From assembly GCA_963575745.1 (NCBI GenBank), contig CAUYUJ010017923.1:158168-220208 (forward strand): 62,041 nt of DNA, written 5' to 3'. Made by a program: the position numbers and the translations under genes. Under the pieces are notes generated by a model. It searched no databases. It saw nothing but the letters and a program-made list of their open reading frames with translations, and had not been told where the DNA came from. The first letter of the stretch is position 1, and every line of letters starts with the position of its first letter. This DNA is from Prorocentrum cordatum. Lineage: Eukaryota > Sar > Dinophyceae > Prorocentrales > Prorocentraceae. Below, one piece after another: positions 10,053 to 20,231 of the stretch.

Positions 10053-10918
10053 CTGCATTAGAGGAGAGACTAGTGTGCACCCGTTCTTGCTGCCACTGGC
10101 GGCGGGGGTTGCCGAACCATGGGTGGGTCGTGCCAGAGGGCACGAAGAGGGCCCCCCGAGGGCTCCAAGAGGGCCCCAGGACGCCGCTGGGCGCGGGCCC
10201 ACCATTCTGCCACGAGAGGCCTTTCTGTTGCAGAATGCACCTGGCCCTGTCTTGGAGGGGCCCAAAAGCCTCAAGAGGGTCGCAAGAGCGCCCCCAAGGG
10301 GCCACAAACCGCATGTACTTGATATGCTTCTTGGGCTTGCGAGATGGGCACCCAAGTACATGCGTTATGGGGCCTTGTCGGGGCCCTCTTGGGGCCCTGT
10401 CCCCCTCTTGGGGCCCCTCGGGAGCGCTCCTACCCTGTTCCGGCCCCTTCTTGGGGGGGGCCGCCATGGGCGCCTGAGGAACCGTACTGGCGCAGTCTTG
10501 AGCCGTCTTGGGGCCCTCCTGGCAGCCTCCTCAGGCGTCTTGGAAAGATCTTGAGGGCCAGTGTGGCCGTCTTAGACGCATCGAAGACGAAAAGCACGGG
10601 AACTCCCGAAATGCACGTTTTCCCAAGGGAATGGGACGATTTCTCCTTGTTCGGGCTCTCCTGGGGTTCTCTCTGGAGCCCATTTGGAGCATTTTGGGGG
10701 CCTCTTGGGCCGTCGGGCGGCTGTCTTGGGCGTCTTCGAACGCTCGGGGCCTGTCGCGGAGACCCTCTTGGACCGTCTTCGGGCCCTCTTGGGGGCCTCC
10801 AGGGGCGGCTCGGAGCGCTCTGAAATCATCTTGGAAGCGCGCCGGGGCCCCGGGGCCGCGCCGGTGGCCGCTGGAGGGGGCTGGTCCGCTGTCACTGCTC
10901 GACAGTTTGGCGAGCGGT

Positions 10919-11235
10919 GATGACGATGGGCTCCAGCTTTGCCTCCCACGTCTCTCTCAGCAGCGCCAGAGCCCGCTGCCACTGGTCACCCTTCTCGCAC
11001 GCGCTAATCCCAGCGTTGAAACTGATGACAGTTGGCTCCAACTTCGCCTCCAAAATCTCGCTAAGCAGCGCCAGAGCTCGCTGCCATTGGTAGCCGTTTC
11101 CGCAAGCGCTGATCACAGCGTTGTAGCTGATGACGGACGCTTCGAGCTTCGCCTCCCAAATCTCGCACAGCAGCGCCAGAGCCCGCTGCCACTGCTCGCC
11201 CTTCTCGCACGCGCTGATGCCAGCGTTGTAGCCGA
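10919..11235 (-). CDS. PPR exon, three 35-aa repeats (PPR-3)
   Basis: The minus strand encodes three consecutive complete PPR motifs (11233-10919, 315 nt), starting GYNAGISACEKGEQWQ, SYNAVISACGNGYQWQ and SFNAGISACEKGDQWQ and each ending in VI. The exon holds an integral number of repeats and is preceded by GGGTCAGCCCTAG then TC, almost the same acceptor context as at 8216. After the last VI (GTCATC) the sequence diverges (ACCGCTCGCC), where a GC donor three bases on is possible. The product would be an RNA-binding PPR protein. The conserved positions QWQRALALL are intact in all three units, which argues against long decay. Confidence 0.7.
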
Positions 11236-11238
11236 CTA

Positions 11239-12200
11239 GGGCTGACCCACGGCCTTCCGGCCGCGGAATCTGCCCGCCATGGCTTGGACGTGGAAGTGGA
11301 GCGTCTCTGGGGCCTCGCGGGTAAGGGGAGGTTGGAGGGGACGGTGTGGATGGAGGTGGCCGCTGGAGGGGGAGGTGGGCGAGGGATGCAGGCAAGCAGG
11401 CCTGAAGGCAGGAACGCGGTGGTGGAGGCGGTGCCAATGGAAGCGCACCCATGTAGGCATGACAGCTGTTTCTGACGCCGCAGTCTGTGTTCATCATAGC
11501 TTCTGCGGGGAGGGCAGCCGTGAGAAGTTATCTGCTCTTCGCCAGGGCCGAATGATAATTTCATGTGGTAGTGTGGTGACAATGGGGCCAGTGGGCGCGG
11601 CCTAGGAGGCCCGCAAGAGGGCGGCGAAACGTAACTCCCTAAGACGGGCCCCAGTGCGAGGACACGAATCGACCTTTCGAGCGCACCGCCCCAAGACGTT
11701 TCCAAATGGCGCAGAGATGGCTCGCAGTGGGTCCAAGAAGCCCCCAAGACGATACTGGAAGTTCGACGCTCTCCAAGAGAGAAGCATCCAACGCCTCTTG
11801 GGGGCCGCTTGGGGGCCCTTTTCGTCCTCCTGGGGGTCTCTTGAAGCCCTCTTGGGCAATCTTGAGTGCGTCTTGGGCCGTCTTGGGGCGATGTGGGGCC
11901 GTCTTGGGCGCCTCTCGGCATCTTGGGACAGTCTTGGAGCTATCTTGGGCAAATATTGGGCGCTCATGGGGTTGTCTTTGGTGTTTCTTGAGCCGTCTCG
12001 GGCGCCTCTGGAGCCGTCCCTGACGGCCCAGAGACAGTCTTGGAGACTGTCCAAACGGAAAGGCTTGGAGACGGGGCGGTGGGGGCATCTACAGCCGTCT
12101 TGGAGACGGGGCGGTGGGGCCGTCTTGGGCCATTGTTAACTCTTGTTAACTGCTCTTGGGGCTGTCTTGGGTGCGTCTTGGGCCGTCTCGGGGCCCTCCT
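11239..12200. repeat. Segmental duplication, copy 1
   Basis: About 960 bp nearly identical to 13177-14150 (offset 1938 at the left end). Copy 1 begins directly at the intron side of the PPR-3 exon (GCTGACCCACGGCC) and runs through single-copy sequence (GTGTTCATCATAGCTTCTGC) into the satellite. Copy 2 is preceded by only a stump of a PPR exon. Confidence 0.9.
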
Positions 12201-13139
12201 GGGGCCCTCCTGGGAAGCCTCTTCGGCGTCTCTTTGGCCGTCGTAGAGGCGTCTTGGGCCGCCTTGGCGCTGCAAAAGGCAGTCTTGGCTTGTCGTGGAG
12301 CGCTCTTGGAGCGTCTTGGGGCTACCTGGGGCCGTCCTGGGAGCCTCTTGGTGTCACCCTGGGGCCGTTGTGGGCGCCTCTTGGGCTCCCTTGACGCCCT
12401 CTCGGGCCGGTTTTCGTGCGTTTTGGGGGCCTCTTGGGCCGTCTTGGGGCGGTCGTGGGGACCTGGAACCAGCTTCTGCGCCATATTCCCGTGAAGCAGC
12501 GCATGCTGGAAGTGAGCGTTTTCTTCGGGAAAACAATGATTTTCGCCTCTGGGGGCCATCCTTGGACGCCTCTTGGGCGTCTCTGGGGCCGTCGTGGAGG
12601 CCTCCTGGGCCGTCTTGGGTGTGTTTTCGGCGGTCTTGGGCTCTCTTGGAGCGTTCTTGGGCCGTTTTGGGGGTGTCTGGGGCCGTCCTGGGCGCCTCCT
12701 GGGAGCCTCTTGGGGCCGCCTGGGGGCCGTGTTGGGCGCCTCTTGGGTCTCTGGACGCTCTCGCGGGCCGGTTTTCGTGCCTCTGGGGGGCCTCTTGGGC
12801 CGTCTTGGGGCGGTCGCGGGGGCCTCTTGTCCTATCTTCTGCGCCATACTCCCGACAAGCAGTGCGTGCTAAAATTTGACGTTTTTCGCTTCAAAAAACA
12901 ATGATTTGGACCTGTGGGGGCCATCCTGGGACGCCTCTTGAGCGTCTCTGGGGCCGTCGTGGAGGCCTCCTGGGCCTTGTCGGGGCCGTTTTCGGCGGTC
13001 TGGAGCTTTCTTGGAGCGCTCTTGGGCTGTTTTAGGGGTGTCTGGGGCCGTCCTGGGCGCCTCTGGGGCCGCGTGAGCGCCTCTGGGGCGTCCCCAGAGC
13101 CGTTGTGGGGCATTTTACGCCCACCAAGACAGGGACCCT

Positions 13140-13176
13140 TCCCGCACGCACGGGTCCCTGCATTGTAGAGAAGATA
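13140..13176 (-). pseudogene. PPR exon stump
   Basis: The minus strand reads LYNAGTRACGKG and then diverges, equivalent to the first 12-13 residues of a PPR unit. It sits at the place where copy 1 of the segmental duplication adjoins the three-unit PPR exon, so it looks like the truncated remainder of that exon carried by the duplication. Confidence 0.5.
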
Positions 13177-14150
13177 GGGCTGACCCGCGGCCTCCGGCCG
13201 CGGAATTTGCCCGCCCTGGCGTGGACGTGGAAGTGGAGCGTCTCTGGGGCCTCGCGGGTAAGGGGAGGTTGGAGGGGACGGCGTGGATGGAGGTGGCCGC
13301 TGGAGGGGGAGGTGGGCGAGGGATGCAGGCAAGCAGGCCTGAAGGCAGGAACGCGGTGGTGGAGGCGGTGTCAGTGGAAGCACACCCATGTAGGCATGAC
13401 AAGGTGTGGACAGAAGCTGTTTCTGACGCCGCAGTCTGTGTTCATCATAGCTTCTGCGGGGAAGGTAGCCGTGAGAAGTTTATCTGCTCTCCGCCGGGGC
13501 CGAATGATAATTTCATCTGGCAGTGTGGTGACAATGGGGCAAGTGGGCGCGGCCTAGCCCGCAAGAGGGCCGCGAGACGGAACTCCTCTAAGAAGGGCCC
13601 CAGTGCGAGGACACGAATCGACTTTTCGAGCGCACCTCCCCAAGACGTCCCCAAATAGCGCAGAGATGGCTCCCAGAGGGTCCAAGAAGCCTCCAAAACG
13701 ATGCTGAAGTTCGACGCTCCCCAAGAGAGAAGCATCCAACGCCTCTCGGGGGCCGCTTGGGGGCCTCTTTTCGTCCTCCTGGGGGTGGGTCTCTCGGAGC
13801 CCTCTTGGGCAATCTGAAGTGCATCTTGGGCCGTCTTGGGGCGATGTGGGGCCGTCTTGGGCGCCTCTCGGACCATCTTGGGACAATCTTGGGGCCATCT
13901 TGGGCCAATATTGGGCGCTCCTGGGGCTGTCTTTTGTGTTTATTGAGCCGTCTCGGGCGCCTCGGGAACCGTCCCGGACGGCCCGGAGACCGTCTTCGAG
14001 ACTGTCCAAACGGAAAGGCTCGGAGACGGGGCGGCGGGGGCCTCTACAGCCGTCTTGGAGACGGGGCGGTGGGGCCGTCGTGGGCCATTATTAACTGCTC
14101 TTGGGGCTGTCTTGGGTGCGTCTTGGGCCGTCTCGGGCGCCTCTGGAGCC
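13177..14150. repeat. Segmental duplication, copy 2
   Basis: Near-identical to 11239-12200 with small indels (for example an extra CAAGGTGTGGACAGAAG near 13401). A third partial copy of its distal end occurs at about 14455-14560. Confidence 0.9.
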
Positions 14151-15260
14151 GTCCCGGGGCAGTGTGTGGCCCTTTGGGCGCCCTCATGGGGGCGTCTGGG
14201 CGCGTCCTGGGGCGAACTGGGGGGCCTGTATAGCCTTCTGGACGCTGCGAGGACGAAAAAGCAAGATATATCGAAAAATGTACGTTTCCCGTCGGGACTG
14301 ACGGTTTGGGCCTCTTGGGGCTCTCCTGGAGGCCCTCCTGGGCCGTCTTGGGAGCCTCCTGGCCTGCCTTGGGGGCCTCTGGGGCTGTCGTGGGGCTCCC
14401 AAGGGTGCTCTGAGGCAGTCTTGGCGCCCCCTGGAGCCTCTCGGAGCCGTCTCGTTGGCCATTCTTGGCTGCTCTTGGGGCTGTCTTGGGTGCGTCCTGG
14501 GCCGTCTCGGGCGCCTCTGGAGCCGTCCCGGGGCCGTGTGGGGCCCTTTGGGGGCGTCTTGGCGCGTCCTGGAGCGAGGCAATGGGGCAATGTTTGCCTC
14601 TGGGGTCCCTCCTGGGGGTCCTGGCTTGGGGTCCTCGGGGGCCGGCTTGGGCGCCTCTTGTGCCATCTTGGGGTTCCCTGGGCCGTCTGGGGACGCGCTT
14701 GGAACCCTGTTGGGCCGTCTTGGGGCGGTCTTGTGGGTGTCTTCGGCCATCTTGGAGCGTCGGCTAGCCGAGAAGGCGAGAAGGCAAAACTCCTTCAAAA
14801 AACATTGAACAATTAAGGGTTTGGGCCTCTGGGGGCATGCTTCGGAATACTGTTGGAGGCTCTTGGAGGCCTCTTGGGGGGTCTTGGGGCCTCGTGTGGG
14901 CGTATGGGGGGGCCCAGGGCTCGGAATGTCAGGTTTTTCCCCGTTCTTTGGCCCCCTGGGCCTGGCTTGGGGTCCTCTGGGGCCGGCTTGGGCGCCTCTT
15001 GGGCCATCTTGGGGTTCCCTGGGCCGTCTGGGGACGCGCTTGGAGGCCTGGTGGGCCGTCCTGGGCCAGTCTTGCGGGTCCCTTCGGCCGTCTTGGAGCG
15101 TCGGCTAGCCGAGAAGGCGAGAAGGCAAAACTCCTTCAAAAACCATACAAAAATCAAGGATGCTGGCCTCTGGGGGCATGCTTCGGAGGTCTGTTGGAGC
15201 TCTTGGAGGCCTCTTGGGCCTTGTTGGGGGCCTCTAGGGGGCCTCTTGGATGCTCCCTGG

Positions 15261-16017
15261 AGCCTCTTATGGCCACTTCGGCGCATCTTTGGGGGGAGGG
15301 CTCGATTTGTGACGCTCGGGGGCCAGGATCTGCGTGAGGGGTGTCGAAAAATGGCCCTCCAGGGGCGCATCGGTGCACGACCTTCTGGCACGCGCTGATG
15401 TCCGCCATAGAGAAGAGACTGCCGACCTGGAAACCGTGGACTACGTCCGCGAAAGCTCGTCGGCGAGGTCCGCGGGGTCTGAGCGGAGATGTTGTCGACG
15501 GGCCTTGAGGATGACATTGGGGGTCGCGGTCGCAGTCGCCACCGCTGTCCTCGTCGTCCCGACCTGCACCCCTCCGCTGGGCTTCTTCCGGCGGCGCGAG
15601 CTCGCACGGCCAGGCGCAGCTCCCGGGGCTCGGGCAGCCCGGGCCTCGAGCCTGCGGGGGCCAAGGAGGTGCCGATGCCGCTGCTCCCCGGAAATCTCTC
15701 CCGGTGGTGCGTCCTGACCGGAGCCGCGGGGCAAAATCCCGGCGGCAGCTGGCGAGGGCCCCCCCGGGAGGCCCAAGACGGCGAGAACGAGAGGCGGGTA
15801 ATATTCGCGGCAGGAGCACCTCCTTCTCCTCCCCGAAAGTCGGGCGGCAGCTGGCGAGGGCCCCCCCCGGAGGCCCAAGACGGCGAGAGCGAGGGGCGGG
15901 TAATGTTCGCGGCAGGAGCACCGTCTGCGCCTCCCCGAGAAGTCGGGCCCGGGGTGCGGGGCCCACAGCACCTGCCGCGCCCGAGTCGGCCCGCCGCGGG
16001 CCTTCTCGAACAGCGGG
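15261..16017. other. GC-rich spacer with a tandem duplication of about 102 bp; possible PPR remnant
   Basis: GGCGGCAGCTGGCGAGGGCC and the sequence after it occur at about 15741 and again at 15843 (offset 102). On the minus strand near 15410-15370, MADISACQKV resembles the start of a decayed PPR unit (SYNAGISACEKG). Nothing else is recognised. Confidence 0.5.
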
Positions 16018-16190
16018 GAAGGAGGAGGAGGAGGAGGAGGAGGAGGAGGAGGAGGAGGAGGAGGAGGACGAAGGAGGAGGAGGAGGAGGAAGGAGGAGGA
16101 GGAAGGAGGAGGAGCAGGAGGAGGAAGAAGGAAGGAGGAGGAGGAGGAGGAGGAGGAGGAGGAGGAGGAGGAAGAGGAGGAGGAGGAGGA
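16018..16190. repeat. (GGA)n tract, outer left border of the palindrome
   Basis: About 170 bp of GGA/GAG with minor interruptions, ending at the GGACCAGTG terminus of R copy 1. Confidence 0.95.
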
Positions 16191-17640
16191 CCAGTGTAAA
16201 CCCAAGAGTCATCAACGATGTTGGAATGAACCCTCCCTCCAAGCTCCCTCTCCATAGGCCACTACAACGGTTCATTTCCCCTGAGGGAACTCCCTCGTTG
16301 GAGGACAGCCGCTTGGTGATCTCGAAGCGTACCAAAACGCCATTTGGGGGACTTCCACACCGCGAGCCAACATAACTTTTGCACCAACATGCTCCTGAAT
16401 CTTTCCAAAACACGAATTCTGGTACGCTGATCATGGGAATACGTGAAATTCTTGCCAGTGTTTAAAAGAATGCGCGCGGCGCTAACACGAGAACCACATA
16501 TTGAGAACGACCCGCCCTGAATCCGTGAAGCTCTTGCAGACTTTTGAAACGAATGTGCGCGGCGCTAAAGCGAGAGCCACATTTTGAAAACGACCCGCCC
16601 TCAATCCGTGAAGCTCCTGCAAATTCTTGAAAGAATGTGCGCGGCGCTAAAGCGACAACCACATTTTGAAACAGACCCACCCTCAATCCGTGAAGCTCTT
16701 GCACATTCTATCACGAATGCGCGCGGCGCTAAGGCAAAAACTACATATTGAACTCCACCCGCCTTCGATCCGTGAAACTCTATCAAATGTTTGAAACGAA
16801 TGTGCGCGGCGCCAAGGCGAGAGCCACAATTTGAAAACGACCCGCCCTGAATCCGCGAAACCCTTGGATTTGTTAACACGAATGTGCGCGGCGCTAAAGC
16901 GACAGCCGCATGTTGAAATCGGTCCGCCCTGAATCCATGAAACTCTTGCATTTGTAAGCGAATGTGCGCGGCGCTGAGGCGAGAGCCACATGTTGGAAAC
17001 CACTCGCTCTCAATCCGTGAAGCTCTTGCAAATTCTAAAACGAATGTGCGCGGTGCTAACGCGATAACCACATTTTGAAAACGACCCGCCCTCAATCCGT
17101 GAAGCTCCTGGAAATTCTTGAAAGAATGTGCGCGGCGCTAAAGCGACAACCACATTTTGAAACAGACCCACCCTCAATCCGTGAAGCTCTTGCACATTCT
17201 AACACGAATGCGCGCGGCGCTAAGGCAAAAGCCACAGATTGAACTCCACCCGCCTTCGATCCGTGAAACTCTATCAAATGTTTGAAACGAATGTGCGCGG
17301 CGCTAAGGCGAGAGCCACAATTTGAAAACGACCCGCCCTGAATCCGTGAAACCCTTGGATTTTTTAACACAAATGCGCGCGGCGCTGAGGCGACAGCCGC
17401 ATGTTGAAATTGGCCCGCCCTGAATCCATGAAACTCTTGCATTTGTTAAGCGAATGTGCGCGGCGCTGAGGCGAGGGCCAAATTTGGGAAACCACCCGCT
17501 CTCCATTTGTGAAACCGCTGCCATGTTTAAGCTTAAGAACCAGGAATGGTGAGGACCTCTCAAGCGAAACGCCCGGTCCGCCCTAAAAACTGGTCTCGGG
17601 GTGCGACAAGGAGAAGTCACTTATAAGGAAAAGGAATGGA
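16188..17640 (+). repeat. R-family composite repeat, copy 1 (with about 13 units of an 82-bp satellite)
   Basis: It starts GGACCAGTGTAAACCCAAGA at the GGA tract. About 200 bp of unique R sequence is followed by a tandem array with period 82 bp (unit landmarks TGTGCGCGGCGCTAA at 16471, 16554, 16636, 16718, 16801, 16883 and 16963) from about 16455 to 17500. Then comes a terminal block with GCGAAACGCCCGGTCCGCC and GGTGCGACAAGG, ending at a second GGA tract. No protein is encoded: the period is not a multiple of three and frames drift. Other copies are at 18421, 37962, 59282 and 60165. Confidence 0.85.
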
Positions 17641-18425
17641 AGAGGAGGAGGAGGAGGAGGAGGAGGAAGAAGAGGAGGAGGGGGGGGGACAAGCTATGTG
17701 CGCTCGTCGCGTGATACATGACGTCCCACCCCTCCCTCCCATTCCTGACCATGGCGTAGATCGCCTTTTTATTCGGCCGTGAGAACCTTTGCGGCTTGGG
17801 CACGTGAAAGATCCGTGTGCGAGGCCAGTCCCCCAGATATTTTCTGCAGGCACTTGCGCTCATCCTACATCCTCCCTCCTCCTCCTTCTCCTCCCTCCTC
17901 CTCCTCCTCCCTCCGCCCTCATCCCTCGTCCTCCTCCTCCTCCTCCCTCCTCCCTCGTCCTCCTCCTCCCTCCTCCCTCCCCCCTCCTCCCTCATCCCTC
18001 CGCCCTCCTCCCTCCTCCTCCCTCCCTCCTTCCTCCTCCTTCCTTTTCCCTCCTCCTCCTCCCTCCCTTCCTCCTTCCTCCCCCCTCCTCCCTTCCCTCC
18101 CCTCCTCCCTCCCCTCCCTCCCTCCCACCCTCTCTCTCTCCCCTCTTCTTCTCCCCTCCTCCCCTCCTCCTCCTCCTCCTCCTCCCGTCCTCCTCCTCCA
18201 CCTCCTCTCCCGCTTTCCCCCATCCTCTCCTTTTTCCTCCTCCTCCTCCTCCCCCACCTCTTCTCCTCCTCCTCCTCATCCTCCTCCTCCTCTCCTCCTC
18301 CTCCTCCATCCTCCTCCTTCCTCTCTCCTCCTCTCCTCCTCCTCCTCCGCCTCCTCTTCCTCTTCCTCTTCCTCTTCCTCCCCCCTTTCCTCCTCCTCCT
18401 CCTCCTCCTCCTCCTCCTCCAGTCC
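17636..18425. repeat. Centre of the 4.2-kb palindrome: GGA (17636-17690), spacer, CTC (17870-18425)
   Basis: A short GGA tract, about 180 bp of unique sequence and a CTC tract of about 550 bp in inverted polarity form the loop region between R copies 1 and 2. No gene was seen in the spacer. Confidence 0.85.
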
Positions 18426-19346
18426 TTCTCCTTATAGATAACTCCTTGCTGTCGCATCCCGAAGCCAGTTTTCAGGGCGGGCCGGGCGTTTCGCCTGAGA
18501 CTTCCTCACCCTTTATGACTCCGAAGCTTAAACAATGGCAACAGCTTCACAGATTGAGGGCGGGTGGTTTTCAAAATGTGGCTCTCGCTTTAGCGCCGCC
18601 AACATTCGTTTTAGAACTTGCAAGAGCTTCACGGACTGAGGGCGGGTCTTTTTCAAATTGGGGCTCTCGCCTTAGCGCCGCGCACATTCGTTTCAAGAAA
18701 TTGCAAGAGTTTCACCGATTGAGGGCGGGCCGTTTTCAAACTGTGGCCCTCGCCTCAGCGCCGCGCACATTCGTTTCGAAACATTGCAAGAGCTTCGCGG
18801 GTTGAGGGCGGGTCTTTTTCAAACTGTGGCTCTCGCCTTCGCGCCGCGCACATTCCTCTCAAGAACTTGCAAGAGCTTCACCGATTTAGGGCGGGTCGTT
18901 TTCAAACTGTGGCTCTCGCCTCAGCGCCGCGCTGCAACACAGTGCAAGAGCTTCACGGATTGAGGGCGGTTCTTTTTCAAAAGGTGGCTCTCGCCTTAGC
19001 GCCGCGCACGTTCGTTTTCAAATTGTTGGTCAACGCACCAGAAATGGTGTTTTGGGAGGTTTCAGGATTATGCGGGCGCAACAATGATGTTGACTCGCTG
19101 TGCTGAAGTCCCAAAAAATAGTGTTCTGGCGCGATTCTGGATCGTCAAGACGCAGCAGTCAGGTTGATACGTGGTATTGGAATCCTGAGAACAATGTGTT
19201 GGCACGCTTCAAGATCTTCAAACCGTTGTCTTCATACGAGGCAGTTCCGTCAATGGGCATGAACCGCTGTAGGGGCCTACGGAGAGGGAGCTTGGAAGGA
19301 GGGTTCATTCCAACATCGTTGATGATTCTTGGGTTTACACTGGTCC
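18421..19346 (-). repeat. R-family composite repeat, copy 2 (inverted)
   Basis: Read on the minus strand it has the same order as copy 1: GGACCAGTGTAAACCCAAGA terminus (at 19346), about 200 bp shared block, a subarray of about 75-80 bp units (CTGGCGCGATTCTGGATCG type), about six 82-bp units (plus-strand landmark GCCGCGCACATTCG), then GGCGAAACGCCCGGCCCGCC and GATGCGACAGC. Both ends meet CTC tracts. It forms the right arm of the palindrome. Confidence 0.85.
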
Positions 19347-20231
19347 TCCTCCTCCTCATCCTACGACTTCGCCTCCGCCTCCTCCTCCTCCTCCTCCGCC
19401 TCCTCCTTCATCTCCCCCTTCCCCCTCTCCTTCTCCTCCTCCTTCTCCTCCTCCTTCTCCTCCTCCTCCTCCTCCTCCTCCTCCTCCTCCGCCTCCTCCT
19501 CCCTCCTCCCTCCCTCCCTCCCTCCCTCCCTCCTCCTCCTCCTCCTCCTCCTCCCCTCCTCCTCCTCCATATCCCCCCTCCTCCACATCCAGCCGTATCC
19601 TCCTTATCCTCCCTCCTCCCTCCCCCCTCCGCCCATCCTCCCTCCCCCTCCTCCTTCTCCTTCTCCTCCGCCCTCCTCCTCCTCTCCTTCTCCTCGTCCT
19701 CCTCATCCACCTCCTCCTCCTGCTCCTCCTCCTCCTCCGCCTCCCCTCCGCCTCGCCCTCACGCCCTCCGCCCTCCGCCCTCCGCCCTCCTCCGCTCCTC
19801 TCTCCTTCCCTCCTCCTCTCCCTCCTCCTCCCTCCCTCCCTTCCCCATCCCTCCTCCATCCCCTCCCCTCCCTCCTCCCTCTCCCTCCCCCTACCTCCCT
19901 CCTCTCCTCCTCCCCCTCCTCCCTCCTCCCCTCCCCCCTCTCTCCTCCCTCCTCCCCCTCCTCCTCCCTCCTCCCTCCTCCGCCTCCCTCCTCCCTCCTC
20001 CGCCTCCTCCTCCTCCTCCCCTCCTCCTCTCCTCGCCCTCCTCCTTCCTCTCCCTCCTACCTTCCTCCCCTCCTCCTCCTTGTTGTCCTCTCCTCTCCCC
20101 CCTTTCATTTTTTCCCCTTCTTTTTCTCCTCGTTTCCTCTTTCCTTTTCGCCTCTTCTCCTTCTTCTTCTCTTCTCCTCCTCTCCTCCTCCTCCTCCTCC
20201 TCCTCCTCCTCCTCCTCCCCCTCCTCCTCCA
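19345..20231. repeat. (CTC)n tract of about 890 bp, 5' border of element B
   Basis: Long CTC/TCC-rich tract with interruptions. One frame is open through it and continues in frame into the endonuclease of element B, which would add a Ser/Pro/Leu repeat of about 300 residues if translated. I regard that as incidental. Confidence 0.95.

Larger units (their letters stand above)
10360..15260. repeat. GTCTTGGGC-type satellite with higher-order structure
   Basis: Almost 5 kb consists of variants of 'GGGCCGTCTTGGGG', 'GGCGCCTCTTGGGCC' and 'GGAGCGTCTTGGG'. At intervals an AT-richer module of about 60-70 bp interrupts the array (near 10572, 12478, 12838, 14248, 14755 and 15100), typically with a run like CTTCAAAAAACA. 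Neighbouring modules at 12478/12838 and 14767/15108 are spaced 363 and 341 bp, so a higher-order unit of about 340-360 bp is present. The Pro/Arg/Ala-rich open frames on the minus strand (PRRPKTAQEAP-like) are repeat by-products. A related stretch recurs at 25690-26040. Confidence 0.85.

Noticed and set aside
12146-14798. Long minus-strand frames rich in PRRPKTAQEAP
   Set aside because: They follow the satellite unit and shift frame with it; no conserved protein region.
16455-17500. Repeated peptides ([17 protein letters not shown]) as a repeat protein
   Set aside because: The 82-bp period is not a multiple of three, so each frame breaks; the conservation is at DNA level.
16455-19020. CRISPR-like array
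   Set aside because: Units are contiguous tandem copies without variable spacers, no cas genes are present and the genome is eukaryotic.
19345-20231. About 300-residue Ser/Pro/Leu extension fused in frame to the element B endonuclease
   Set aside because: Pure consequence of the (TCC)n tract; the natural start is the ATG at 20232 right after it.
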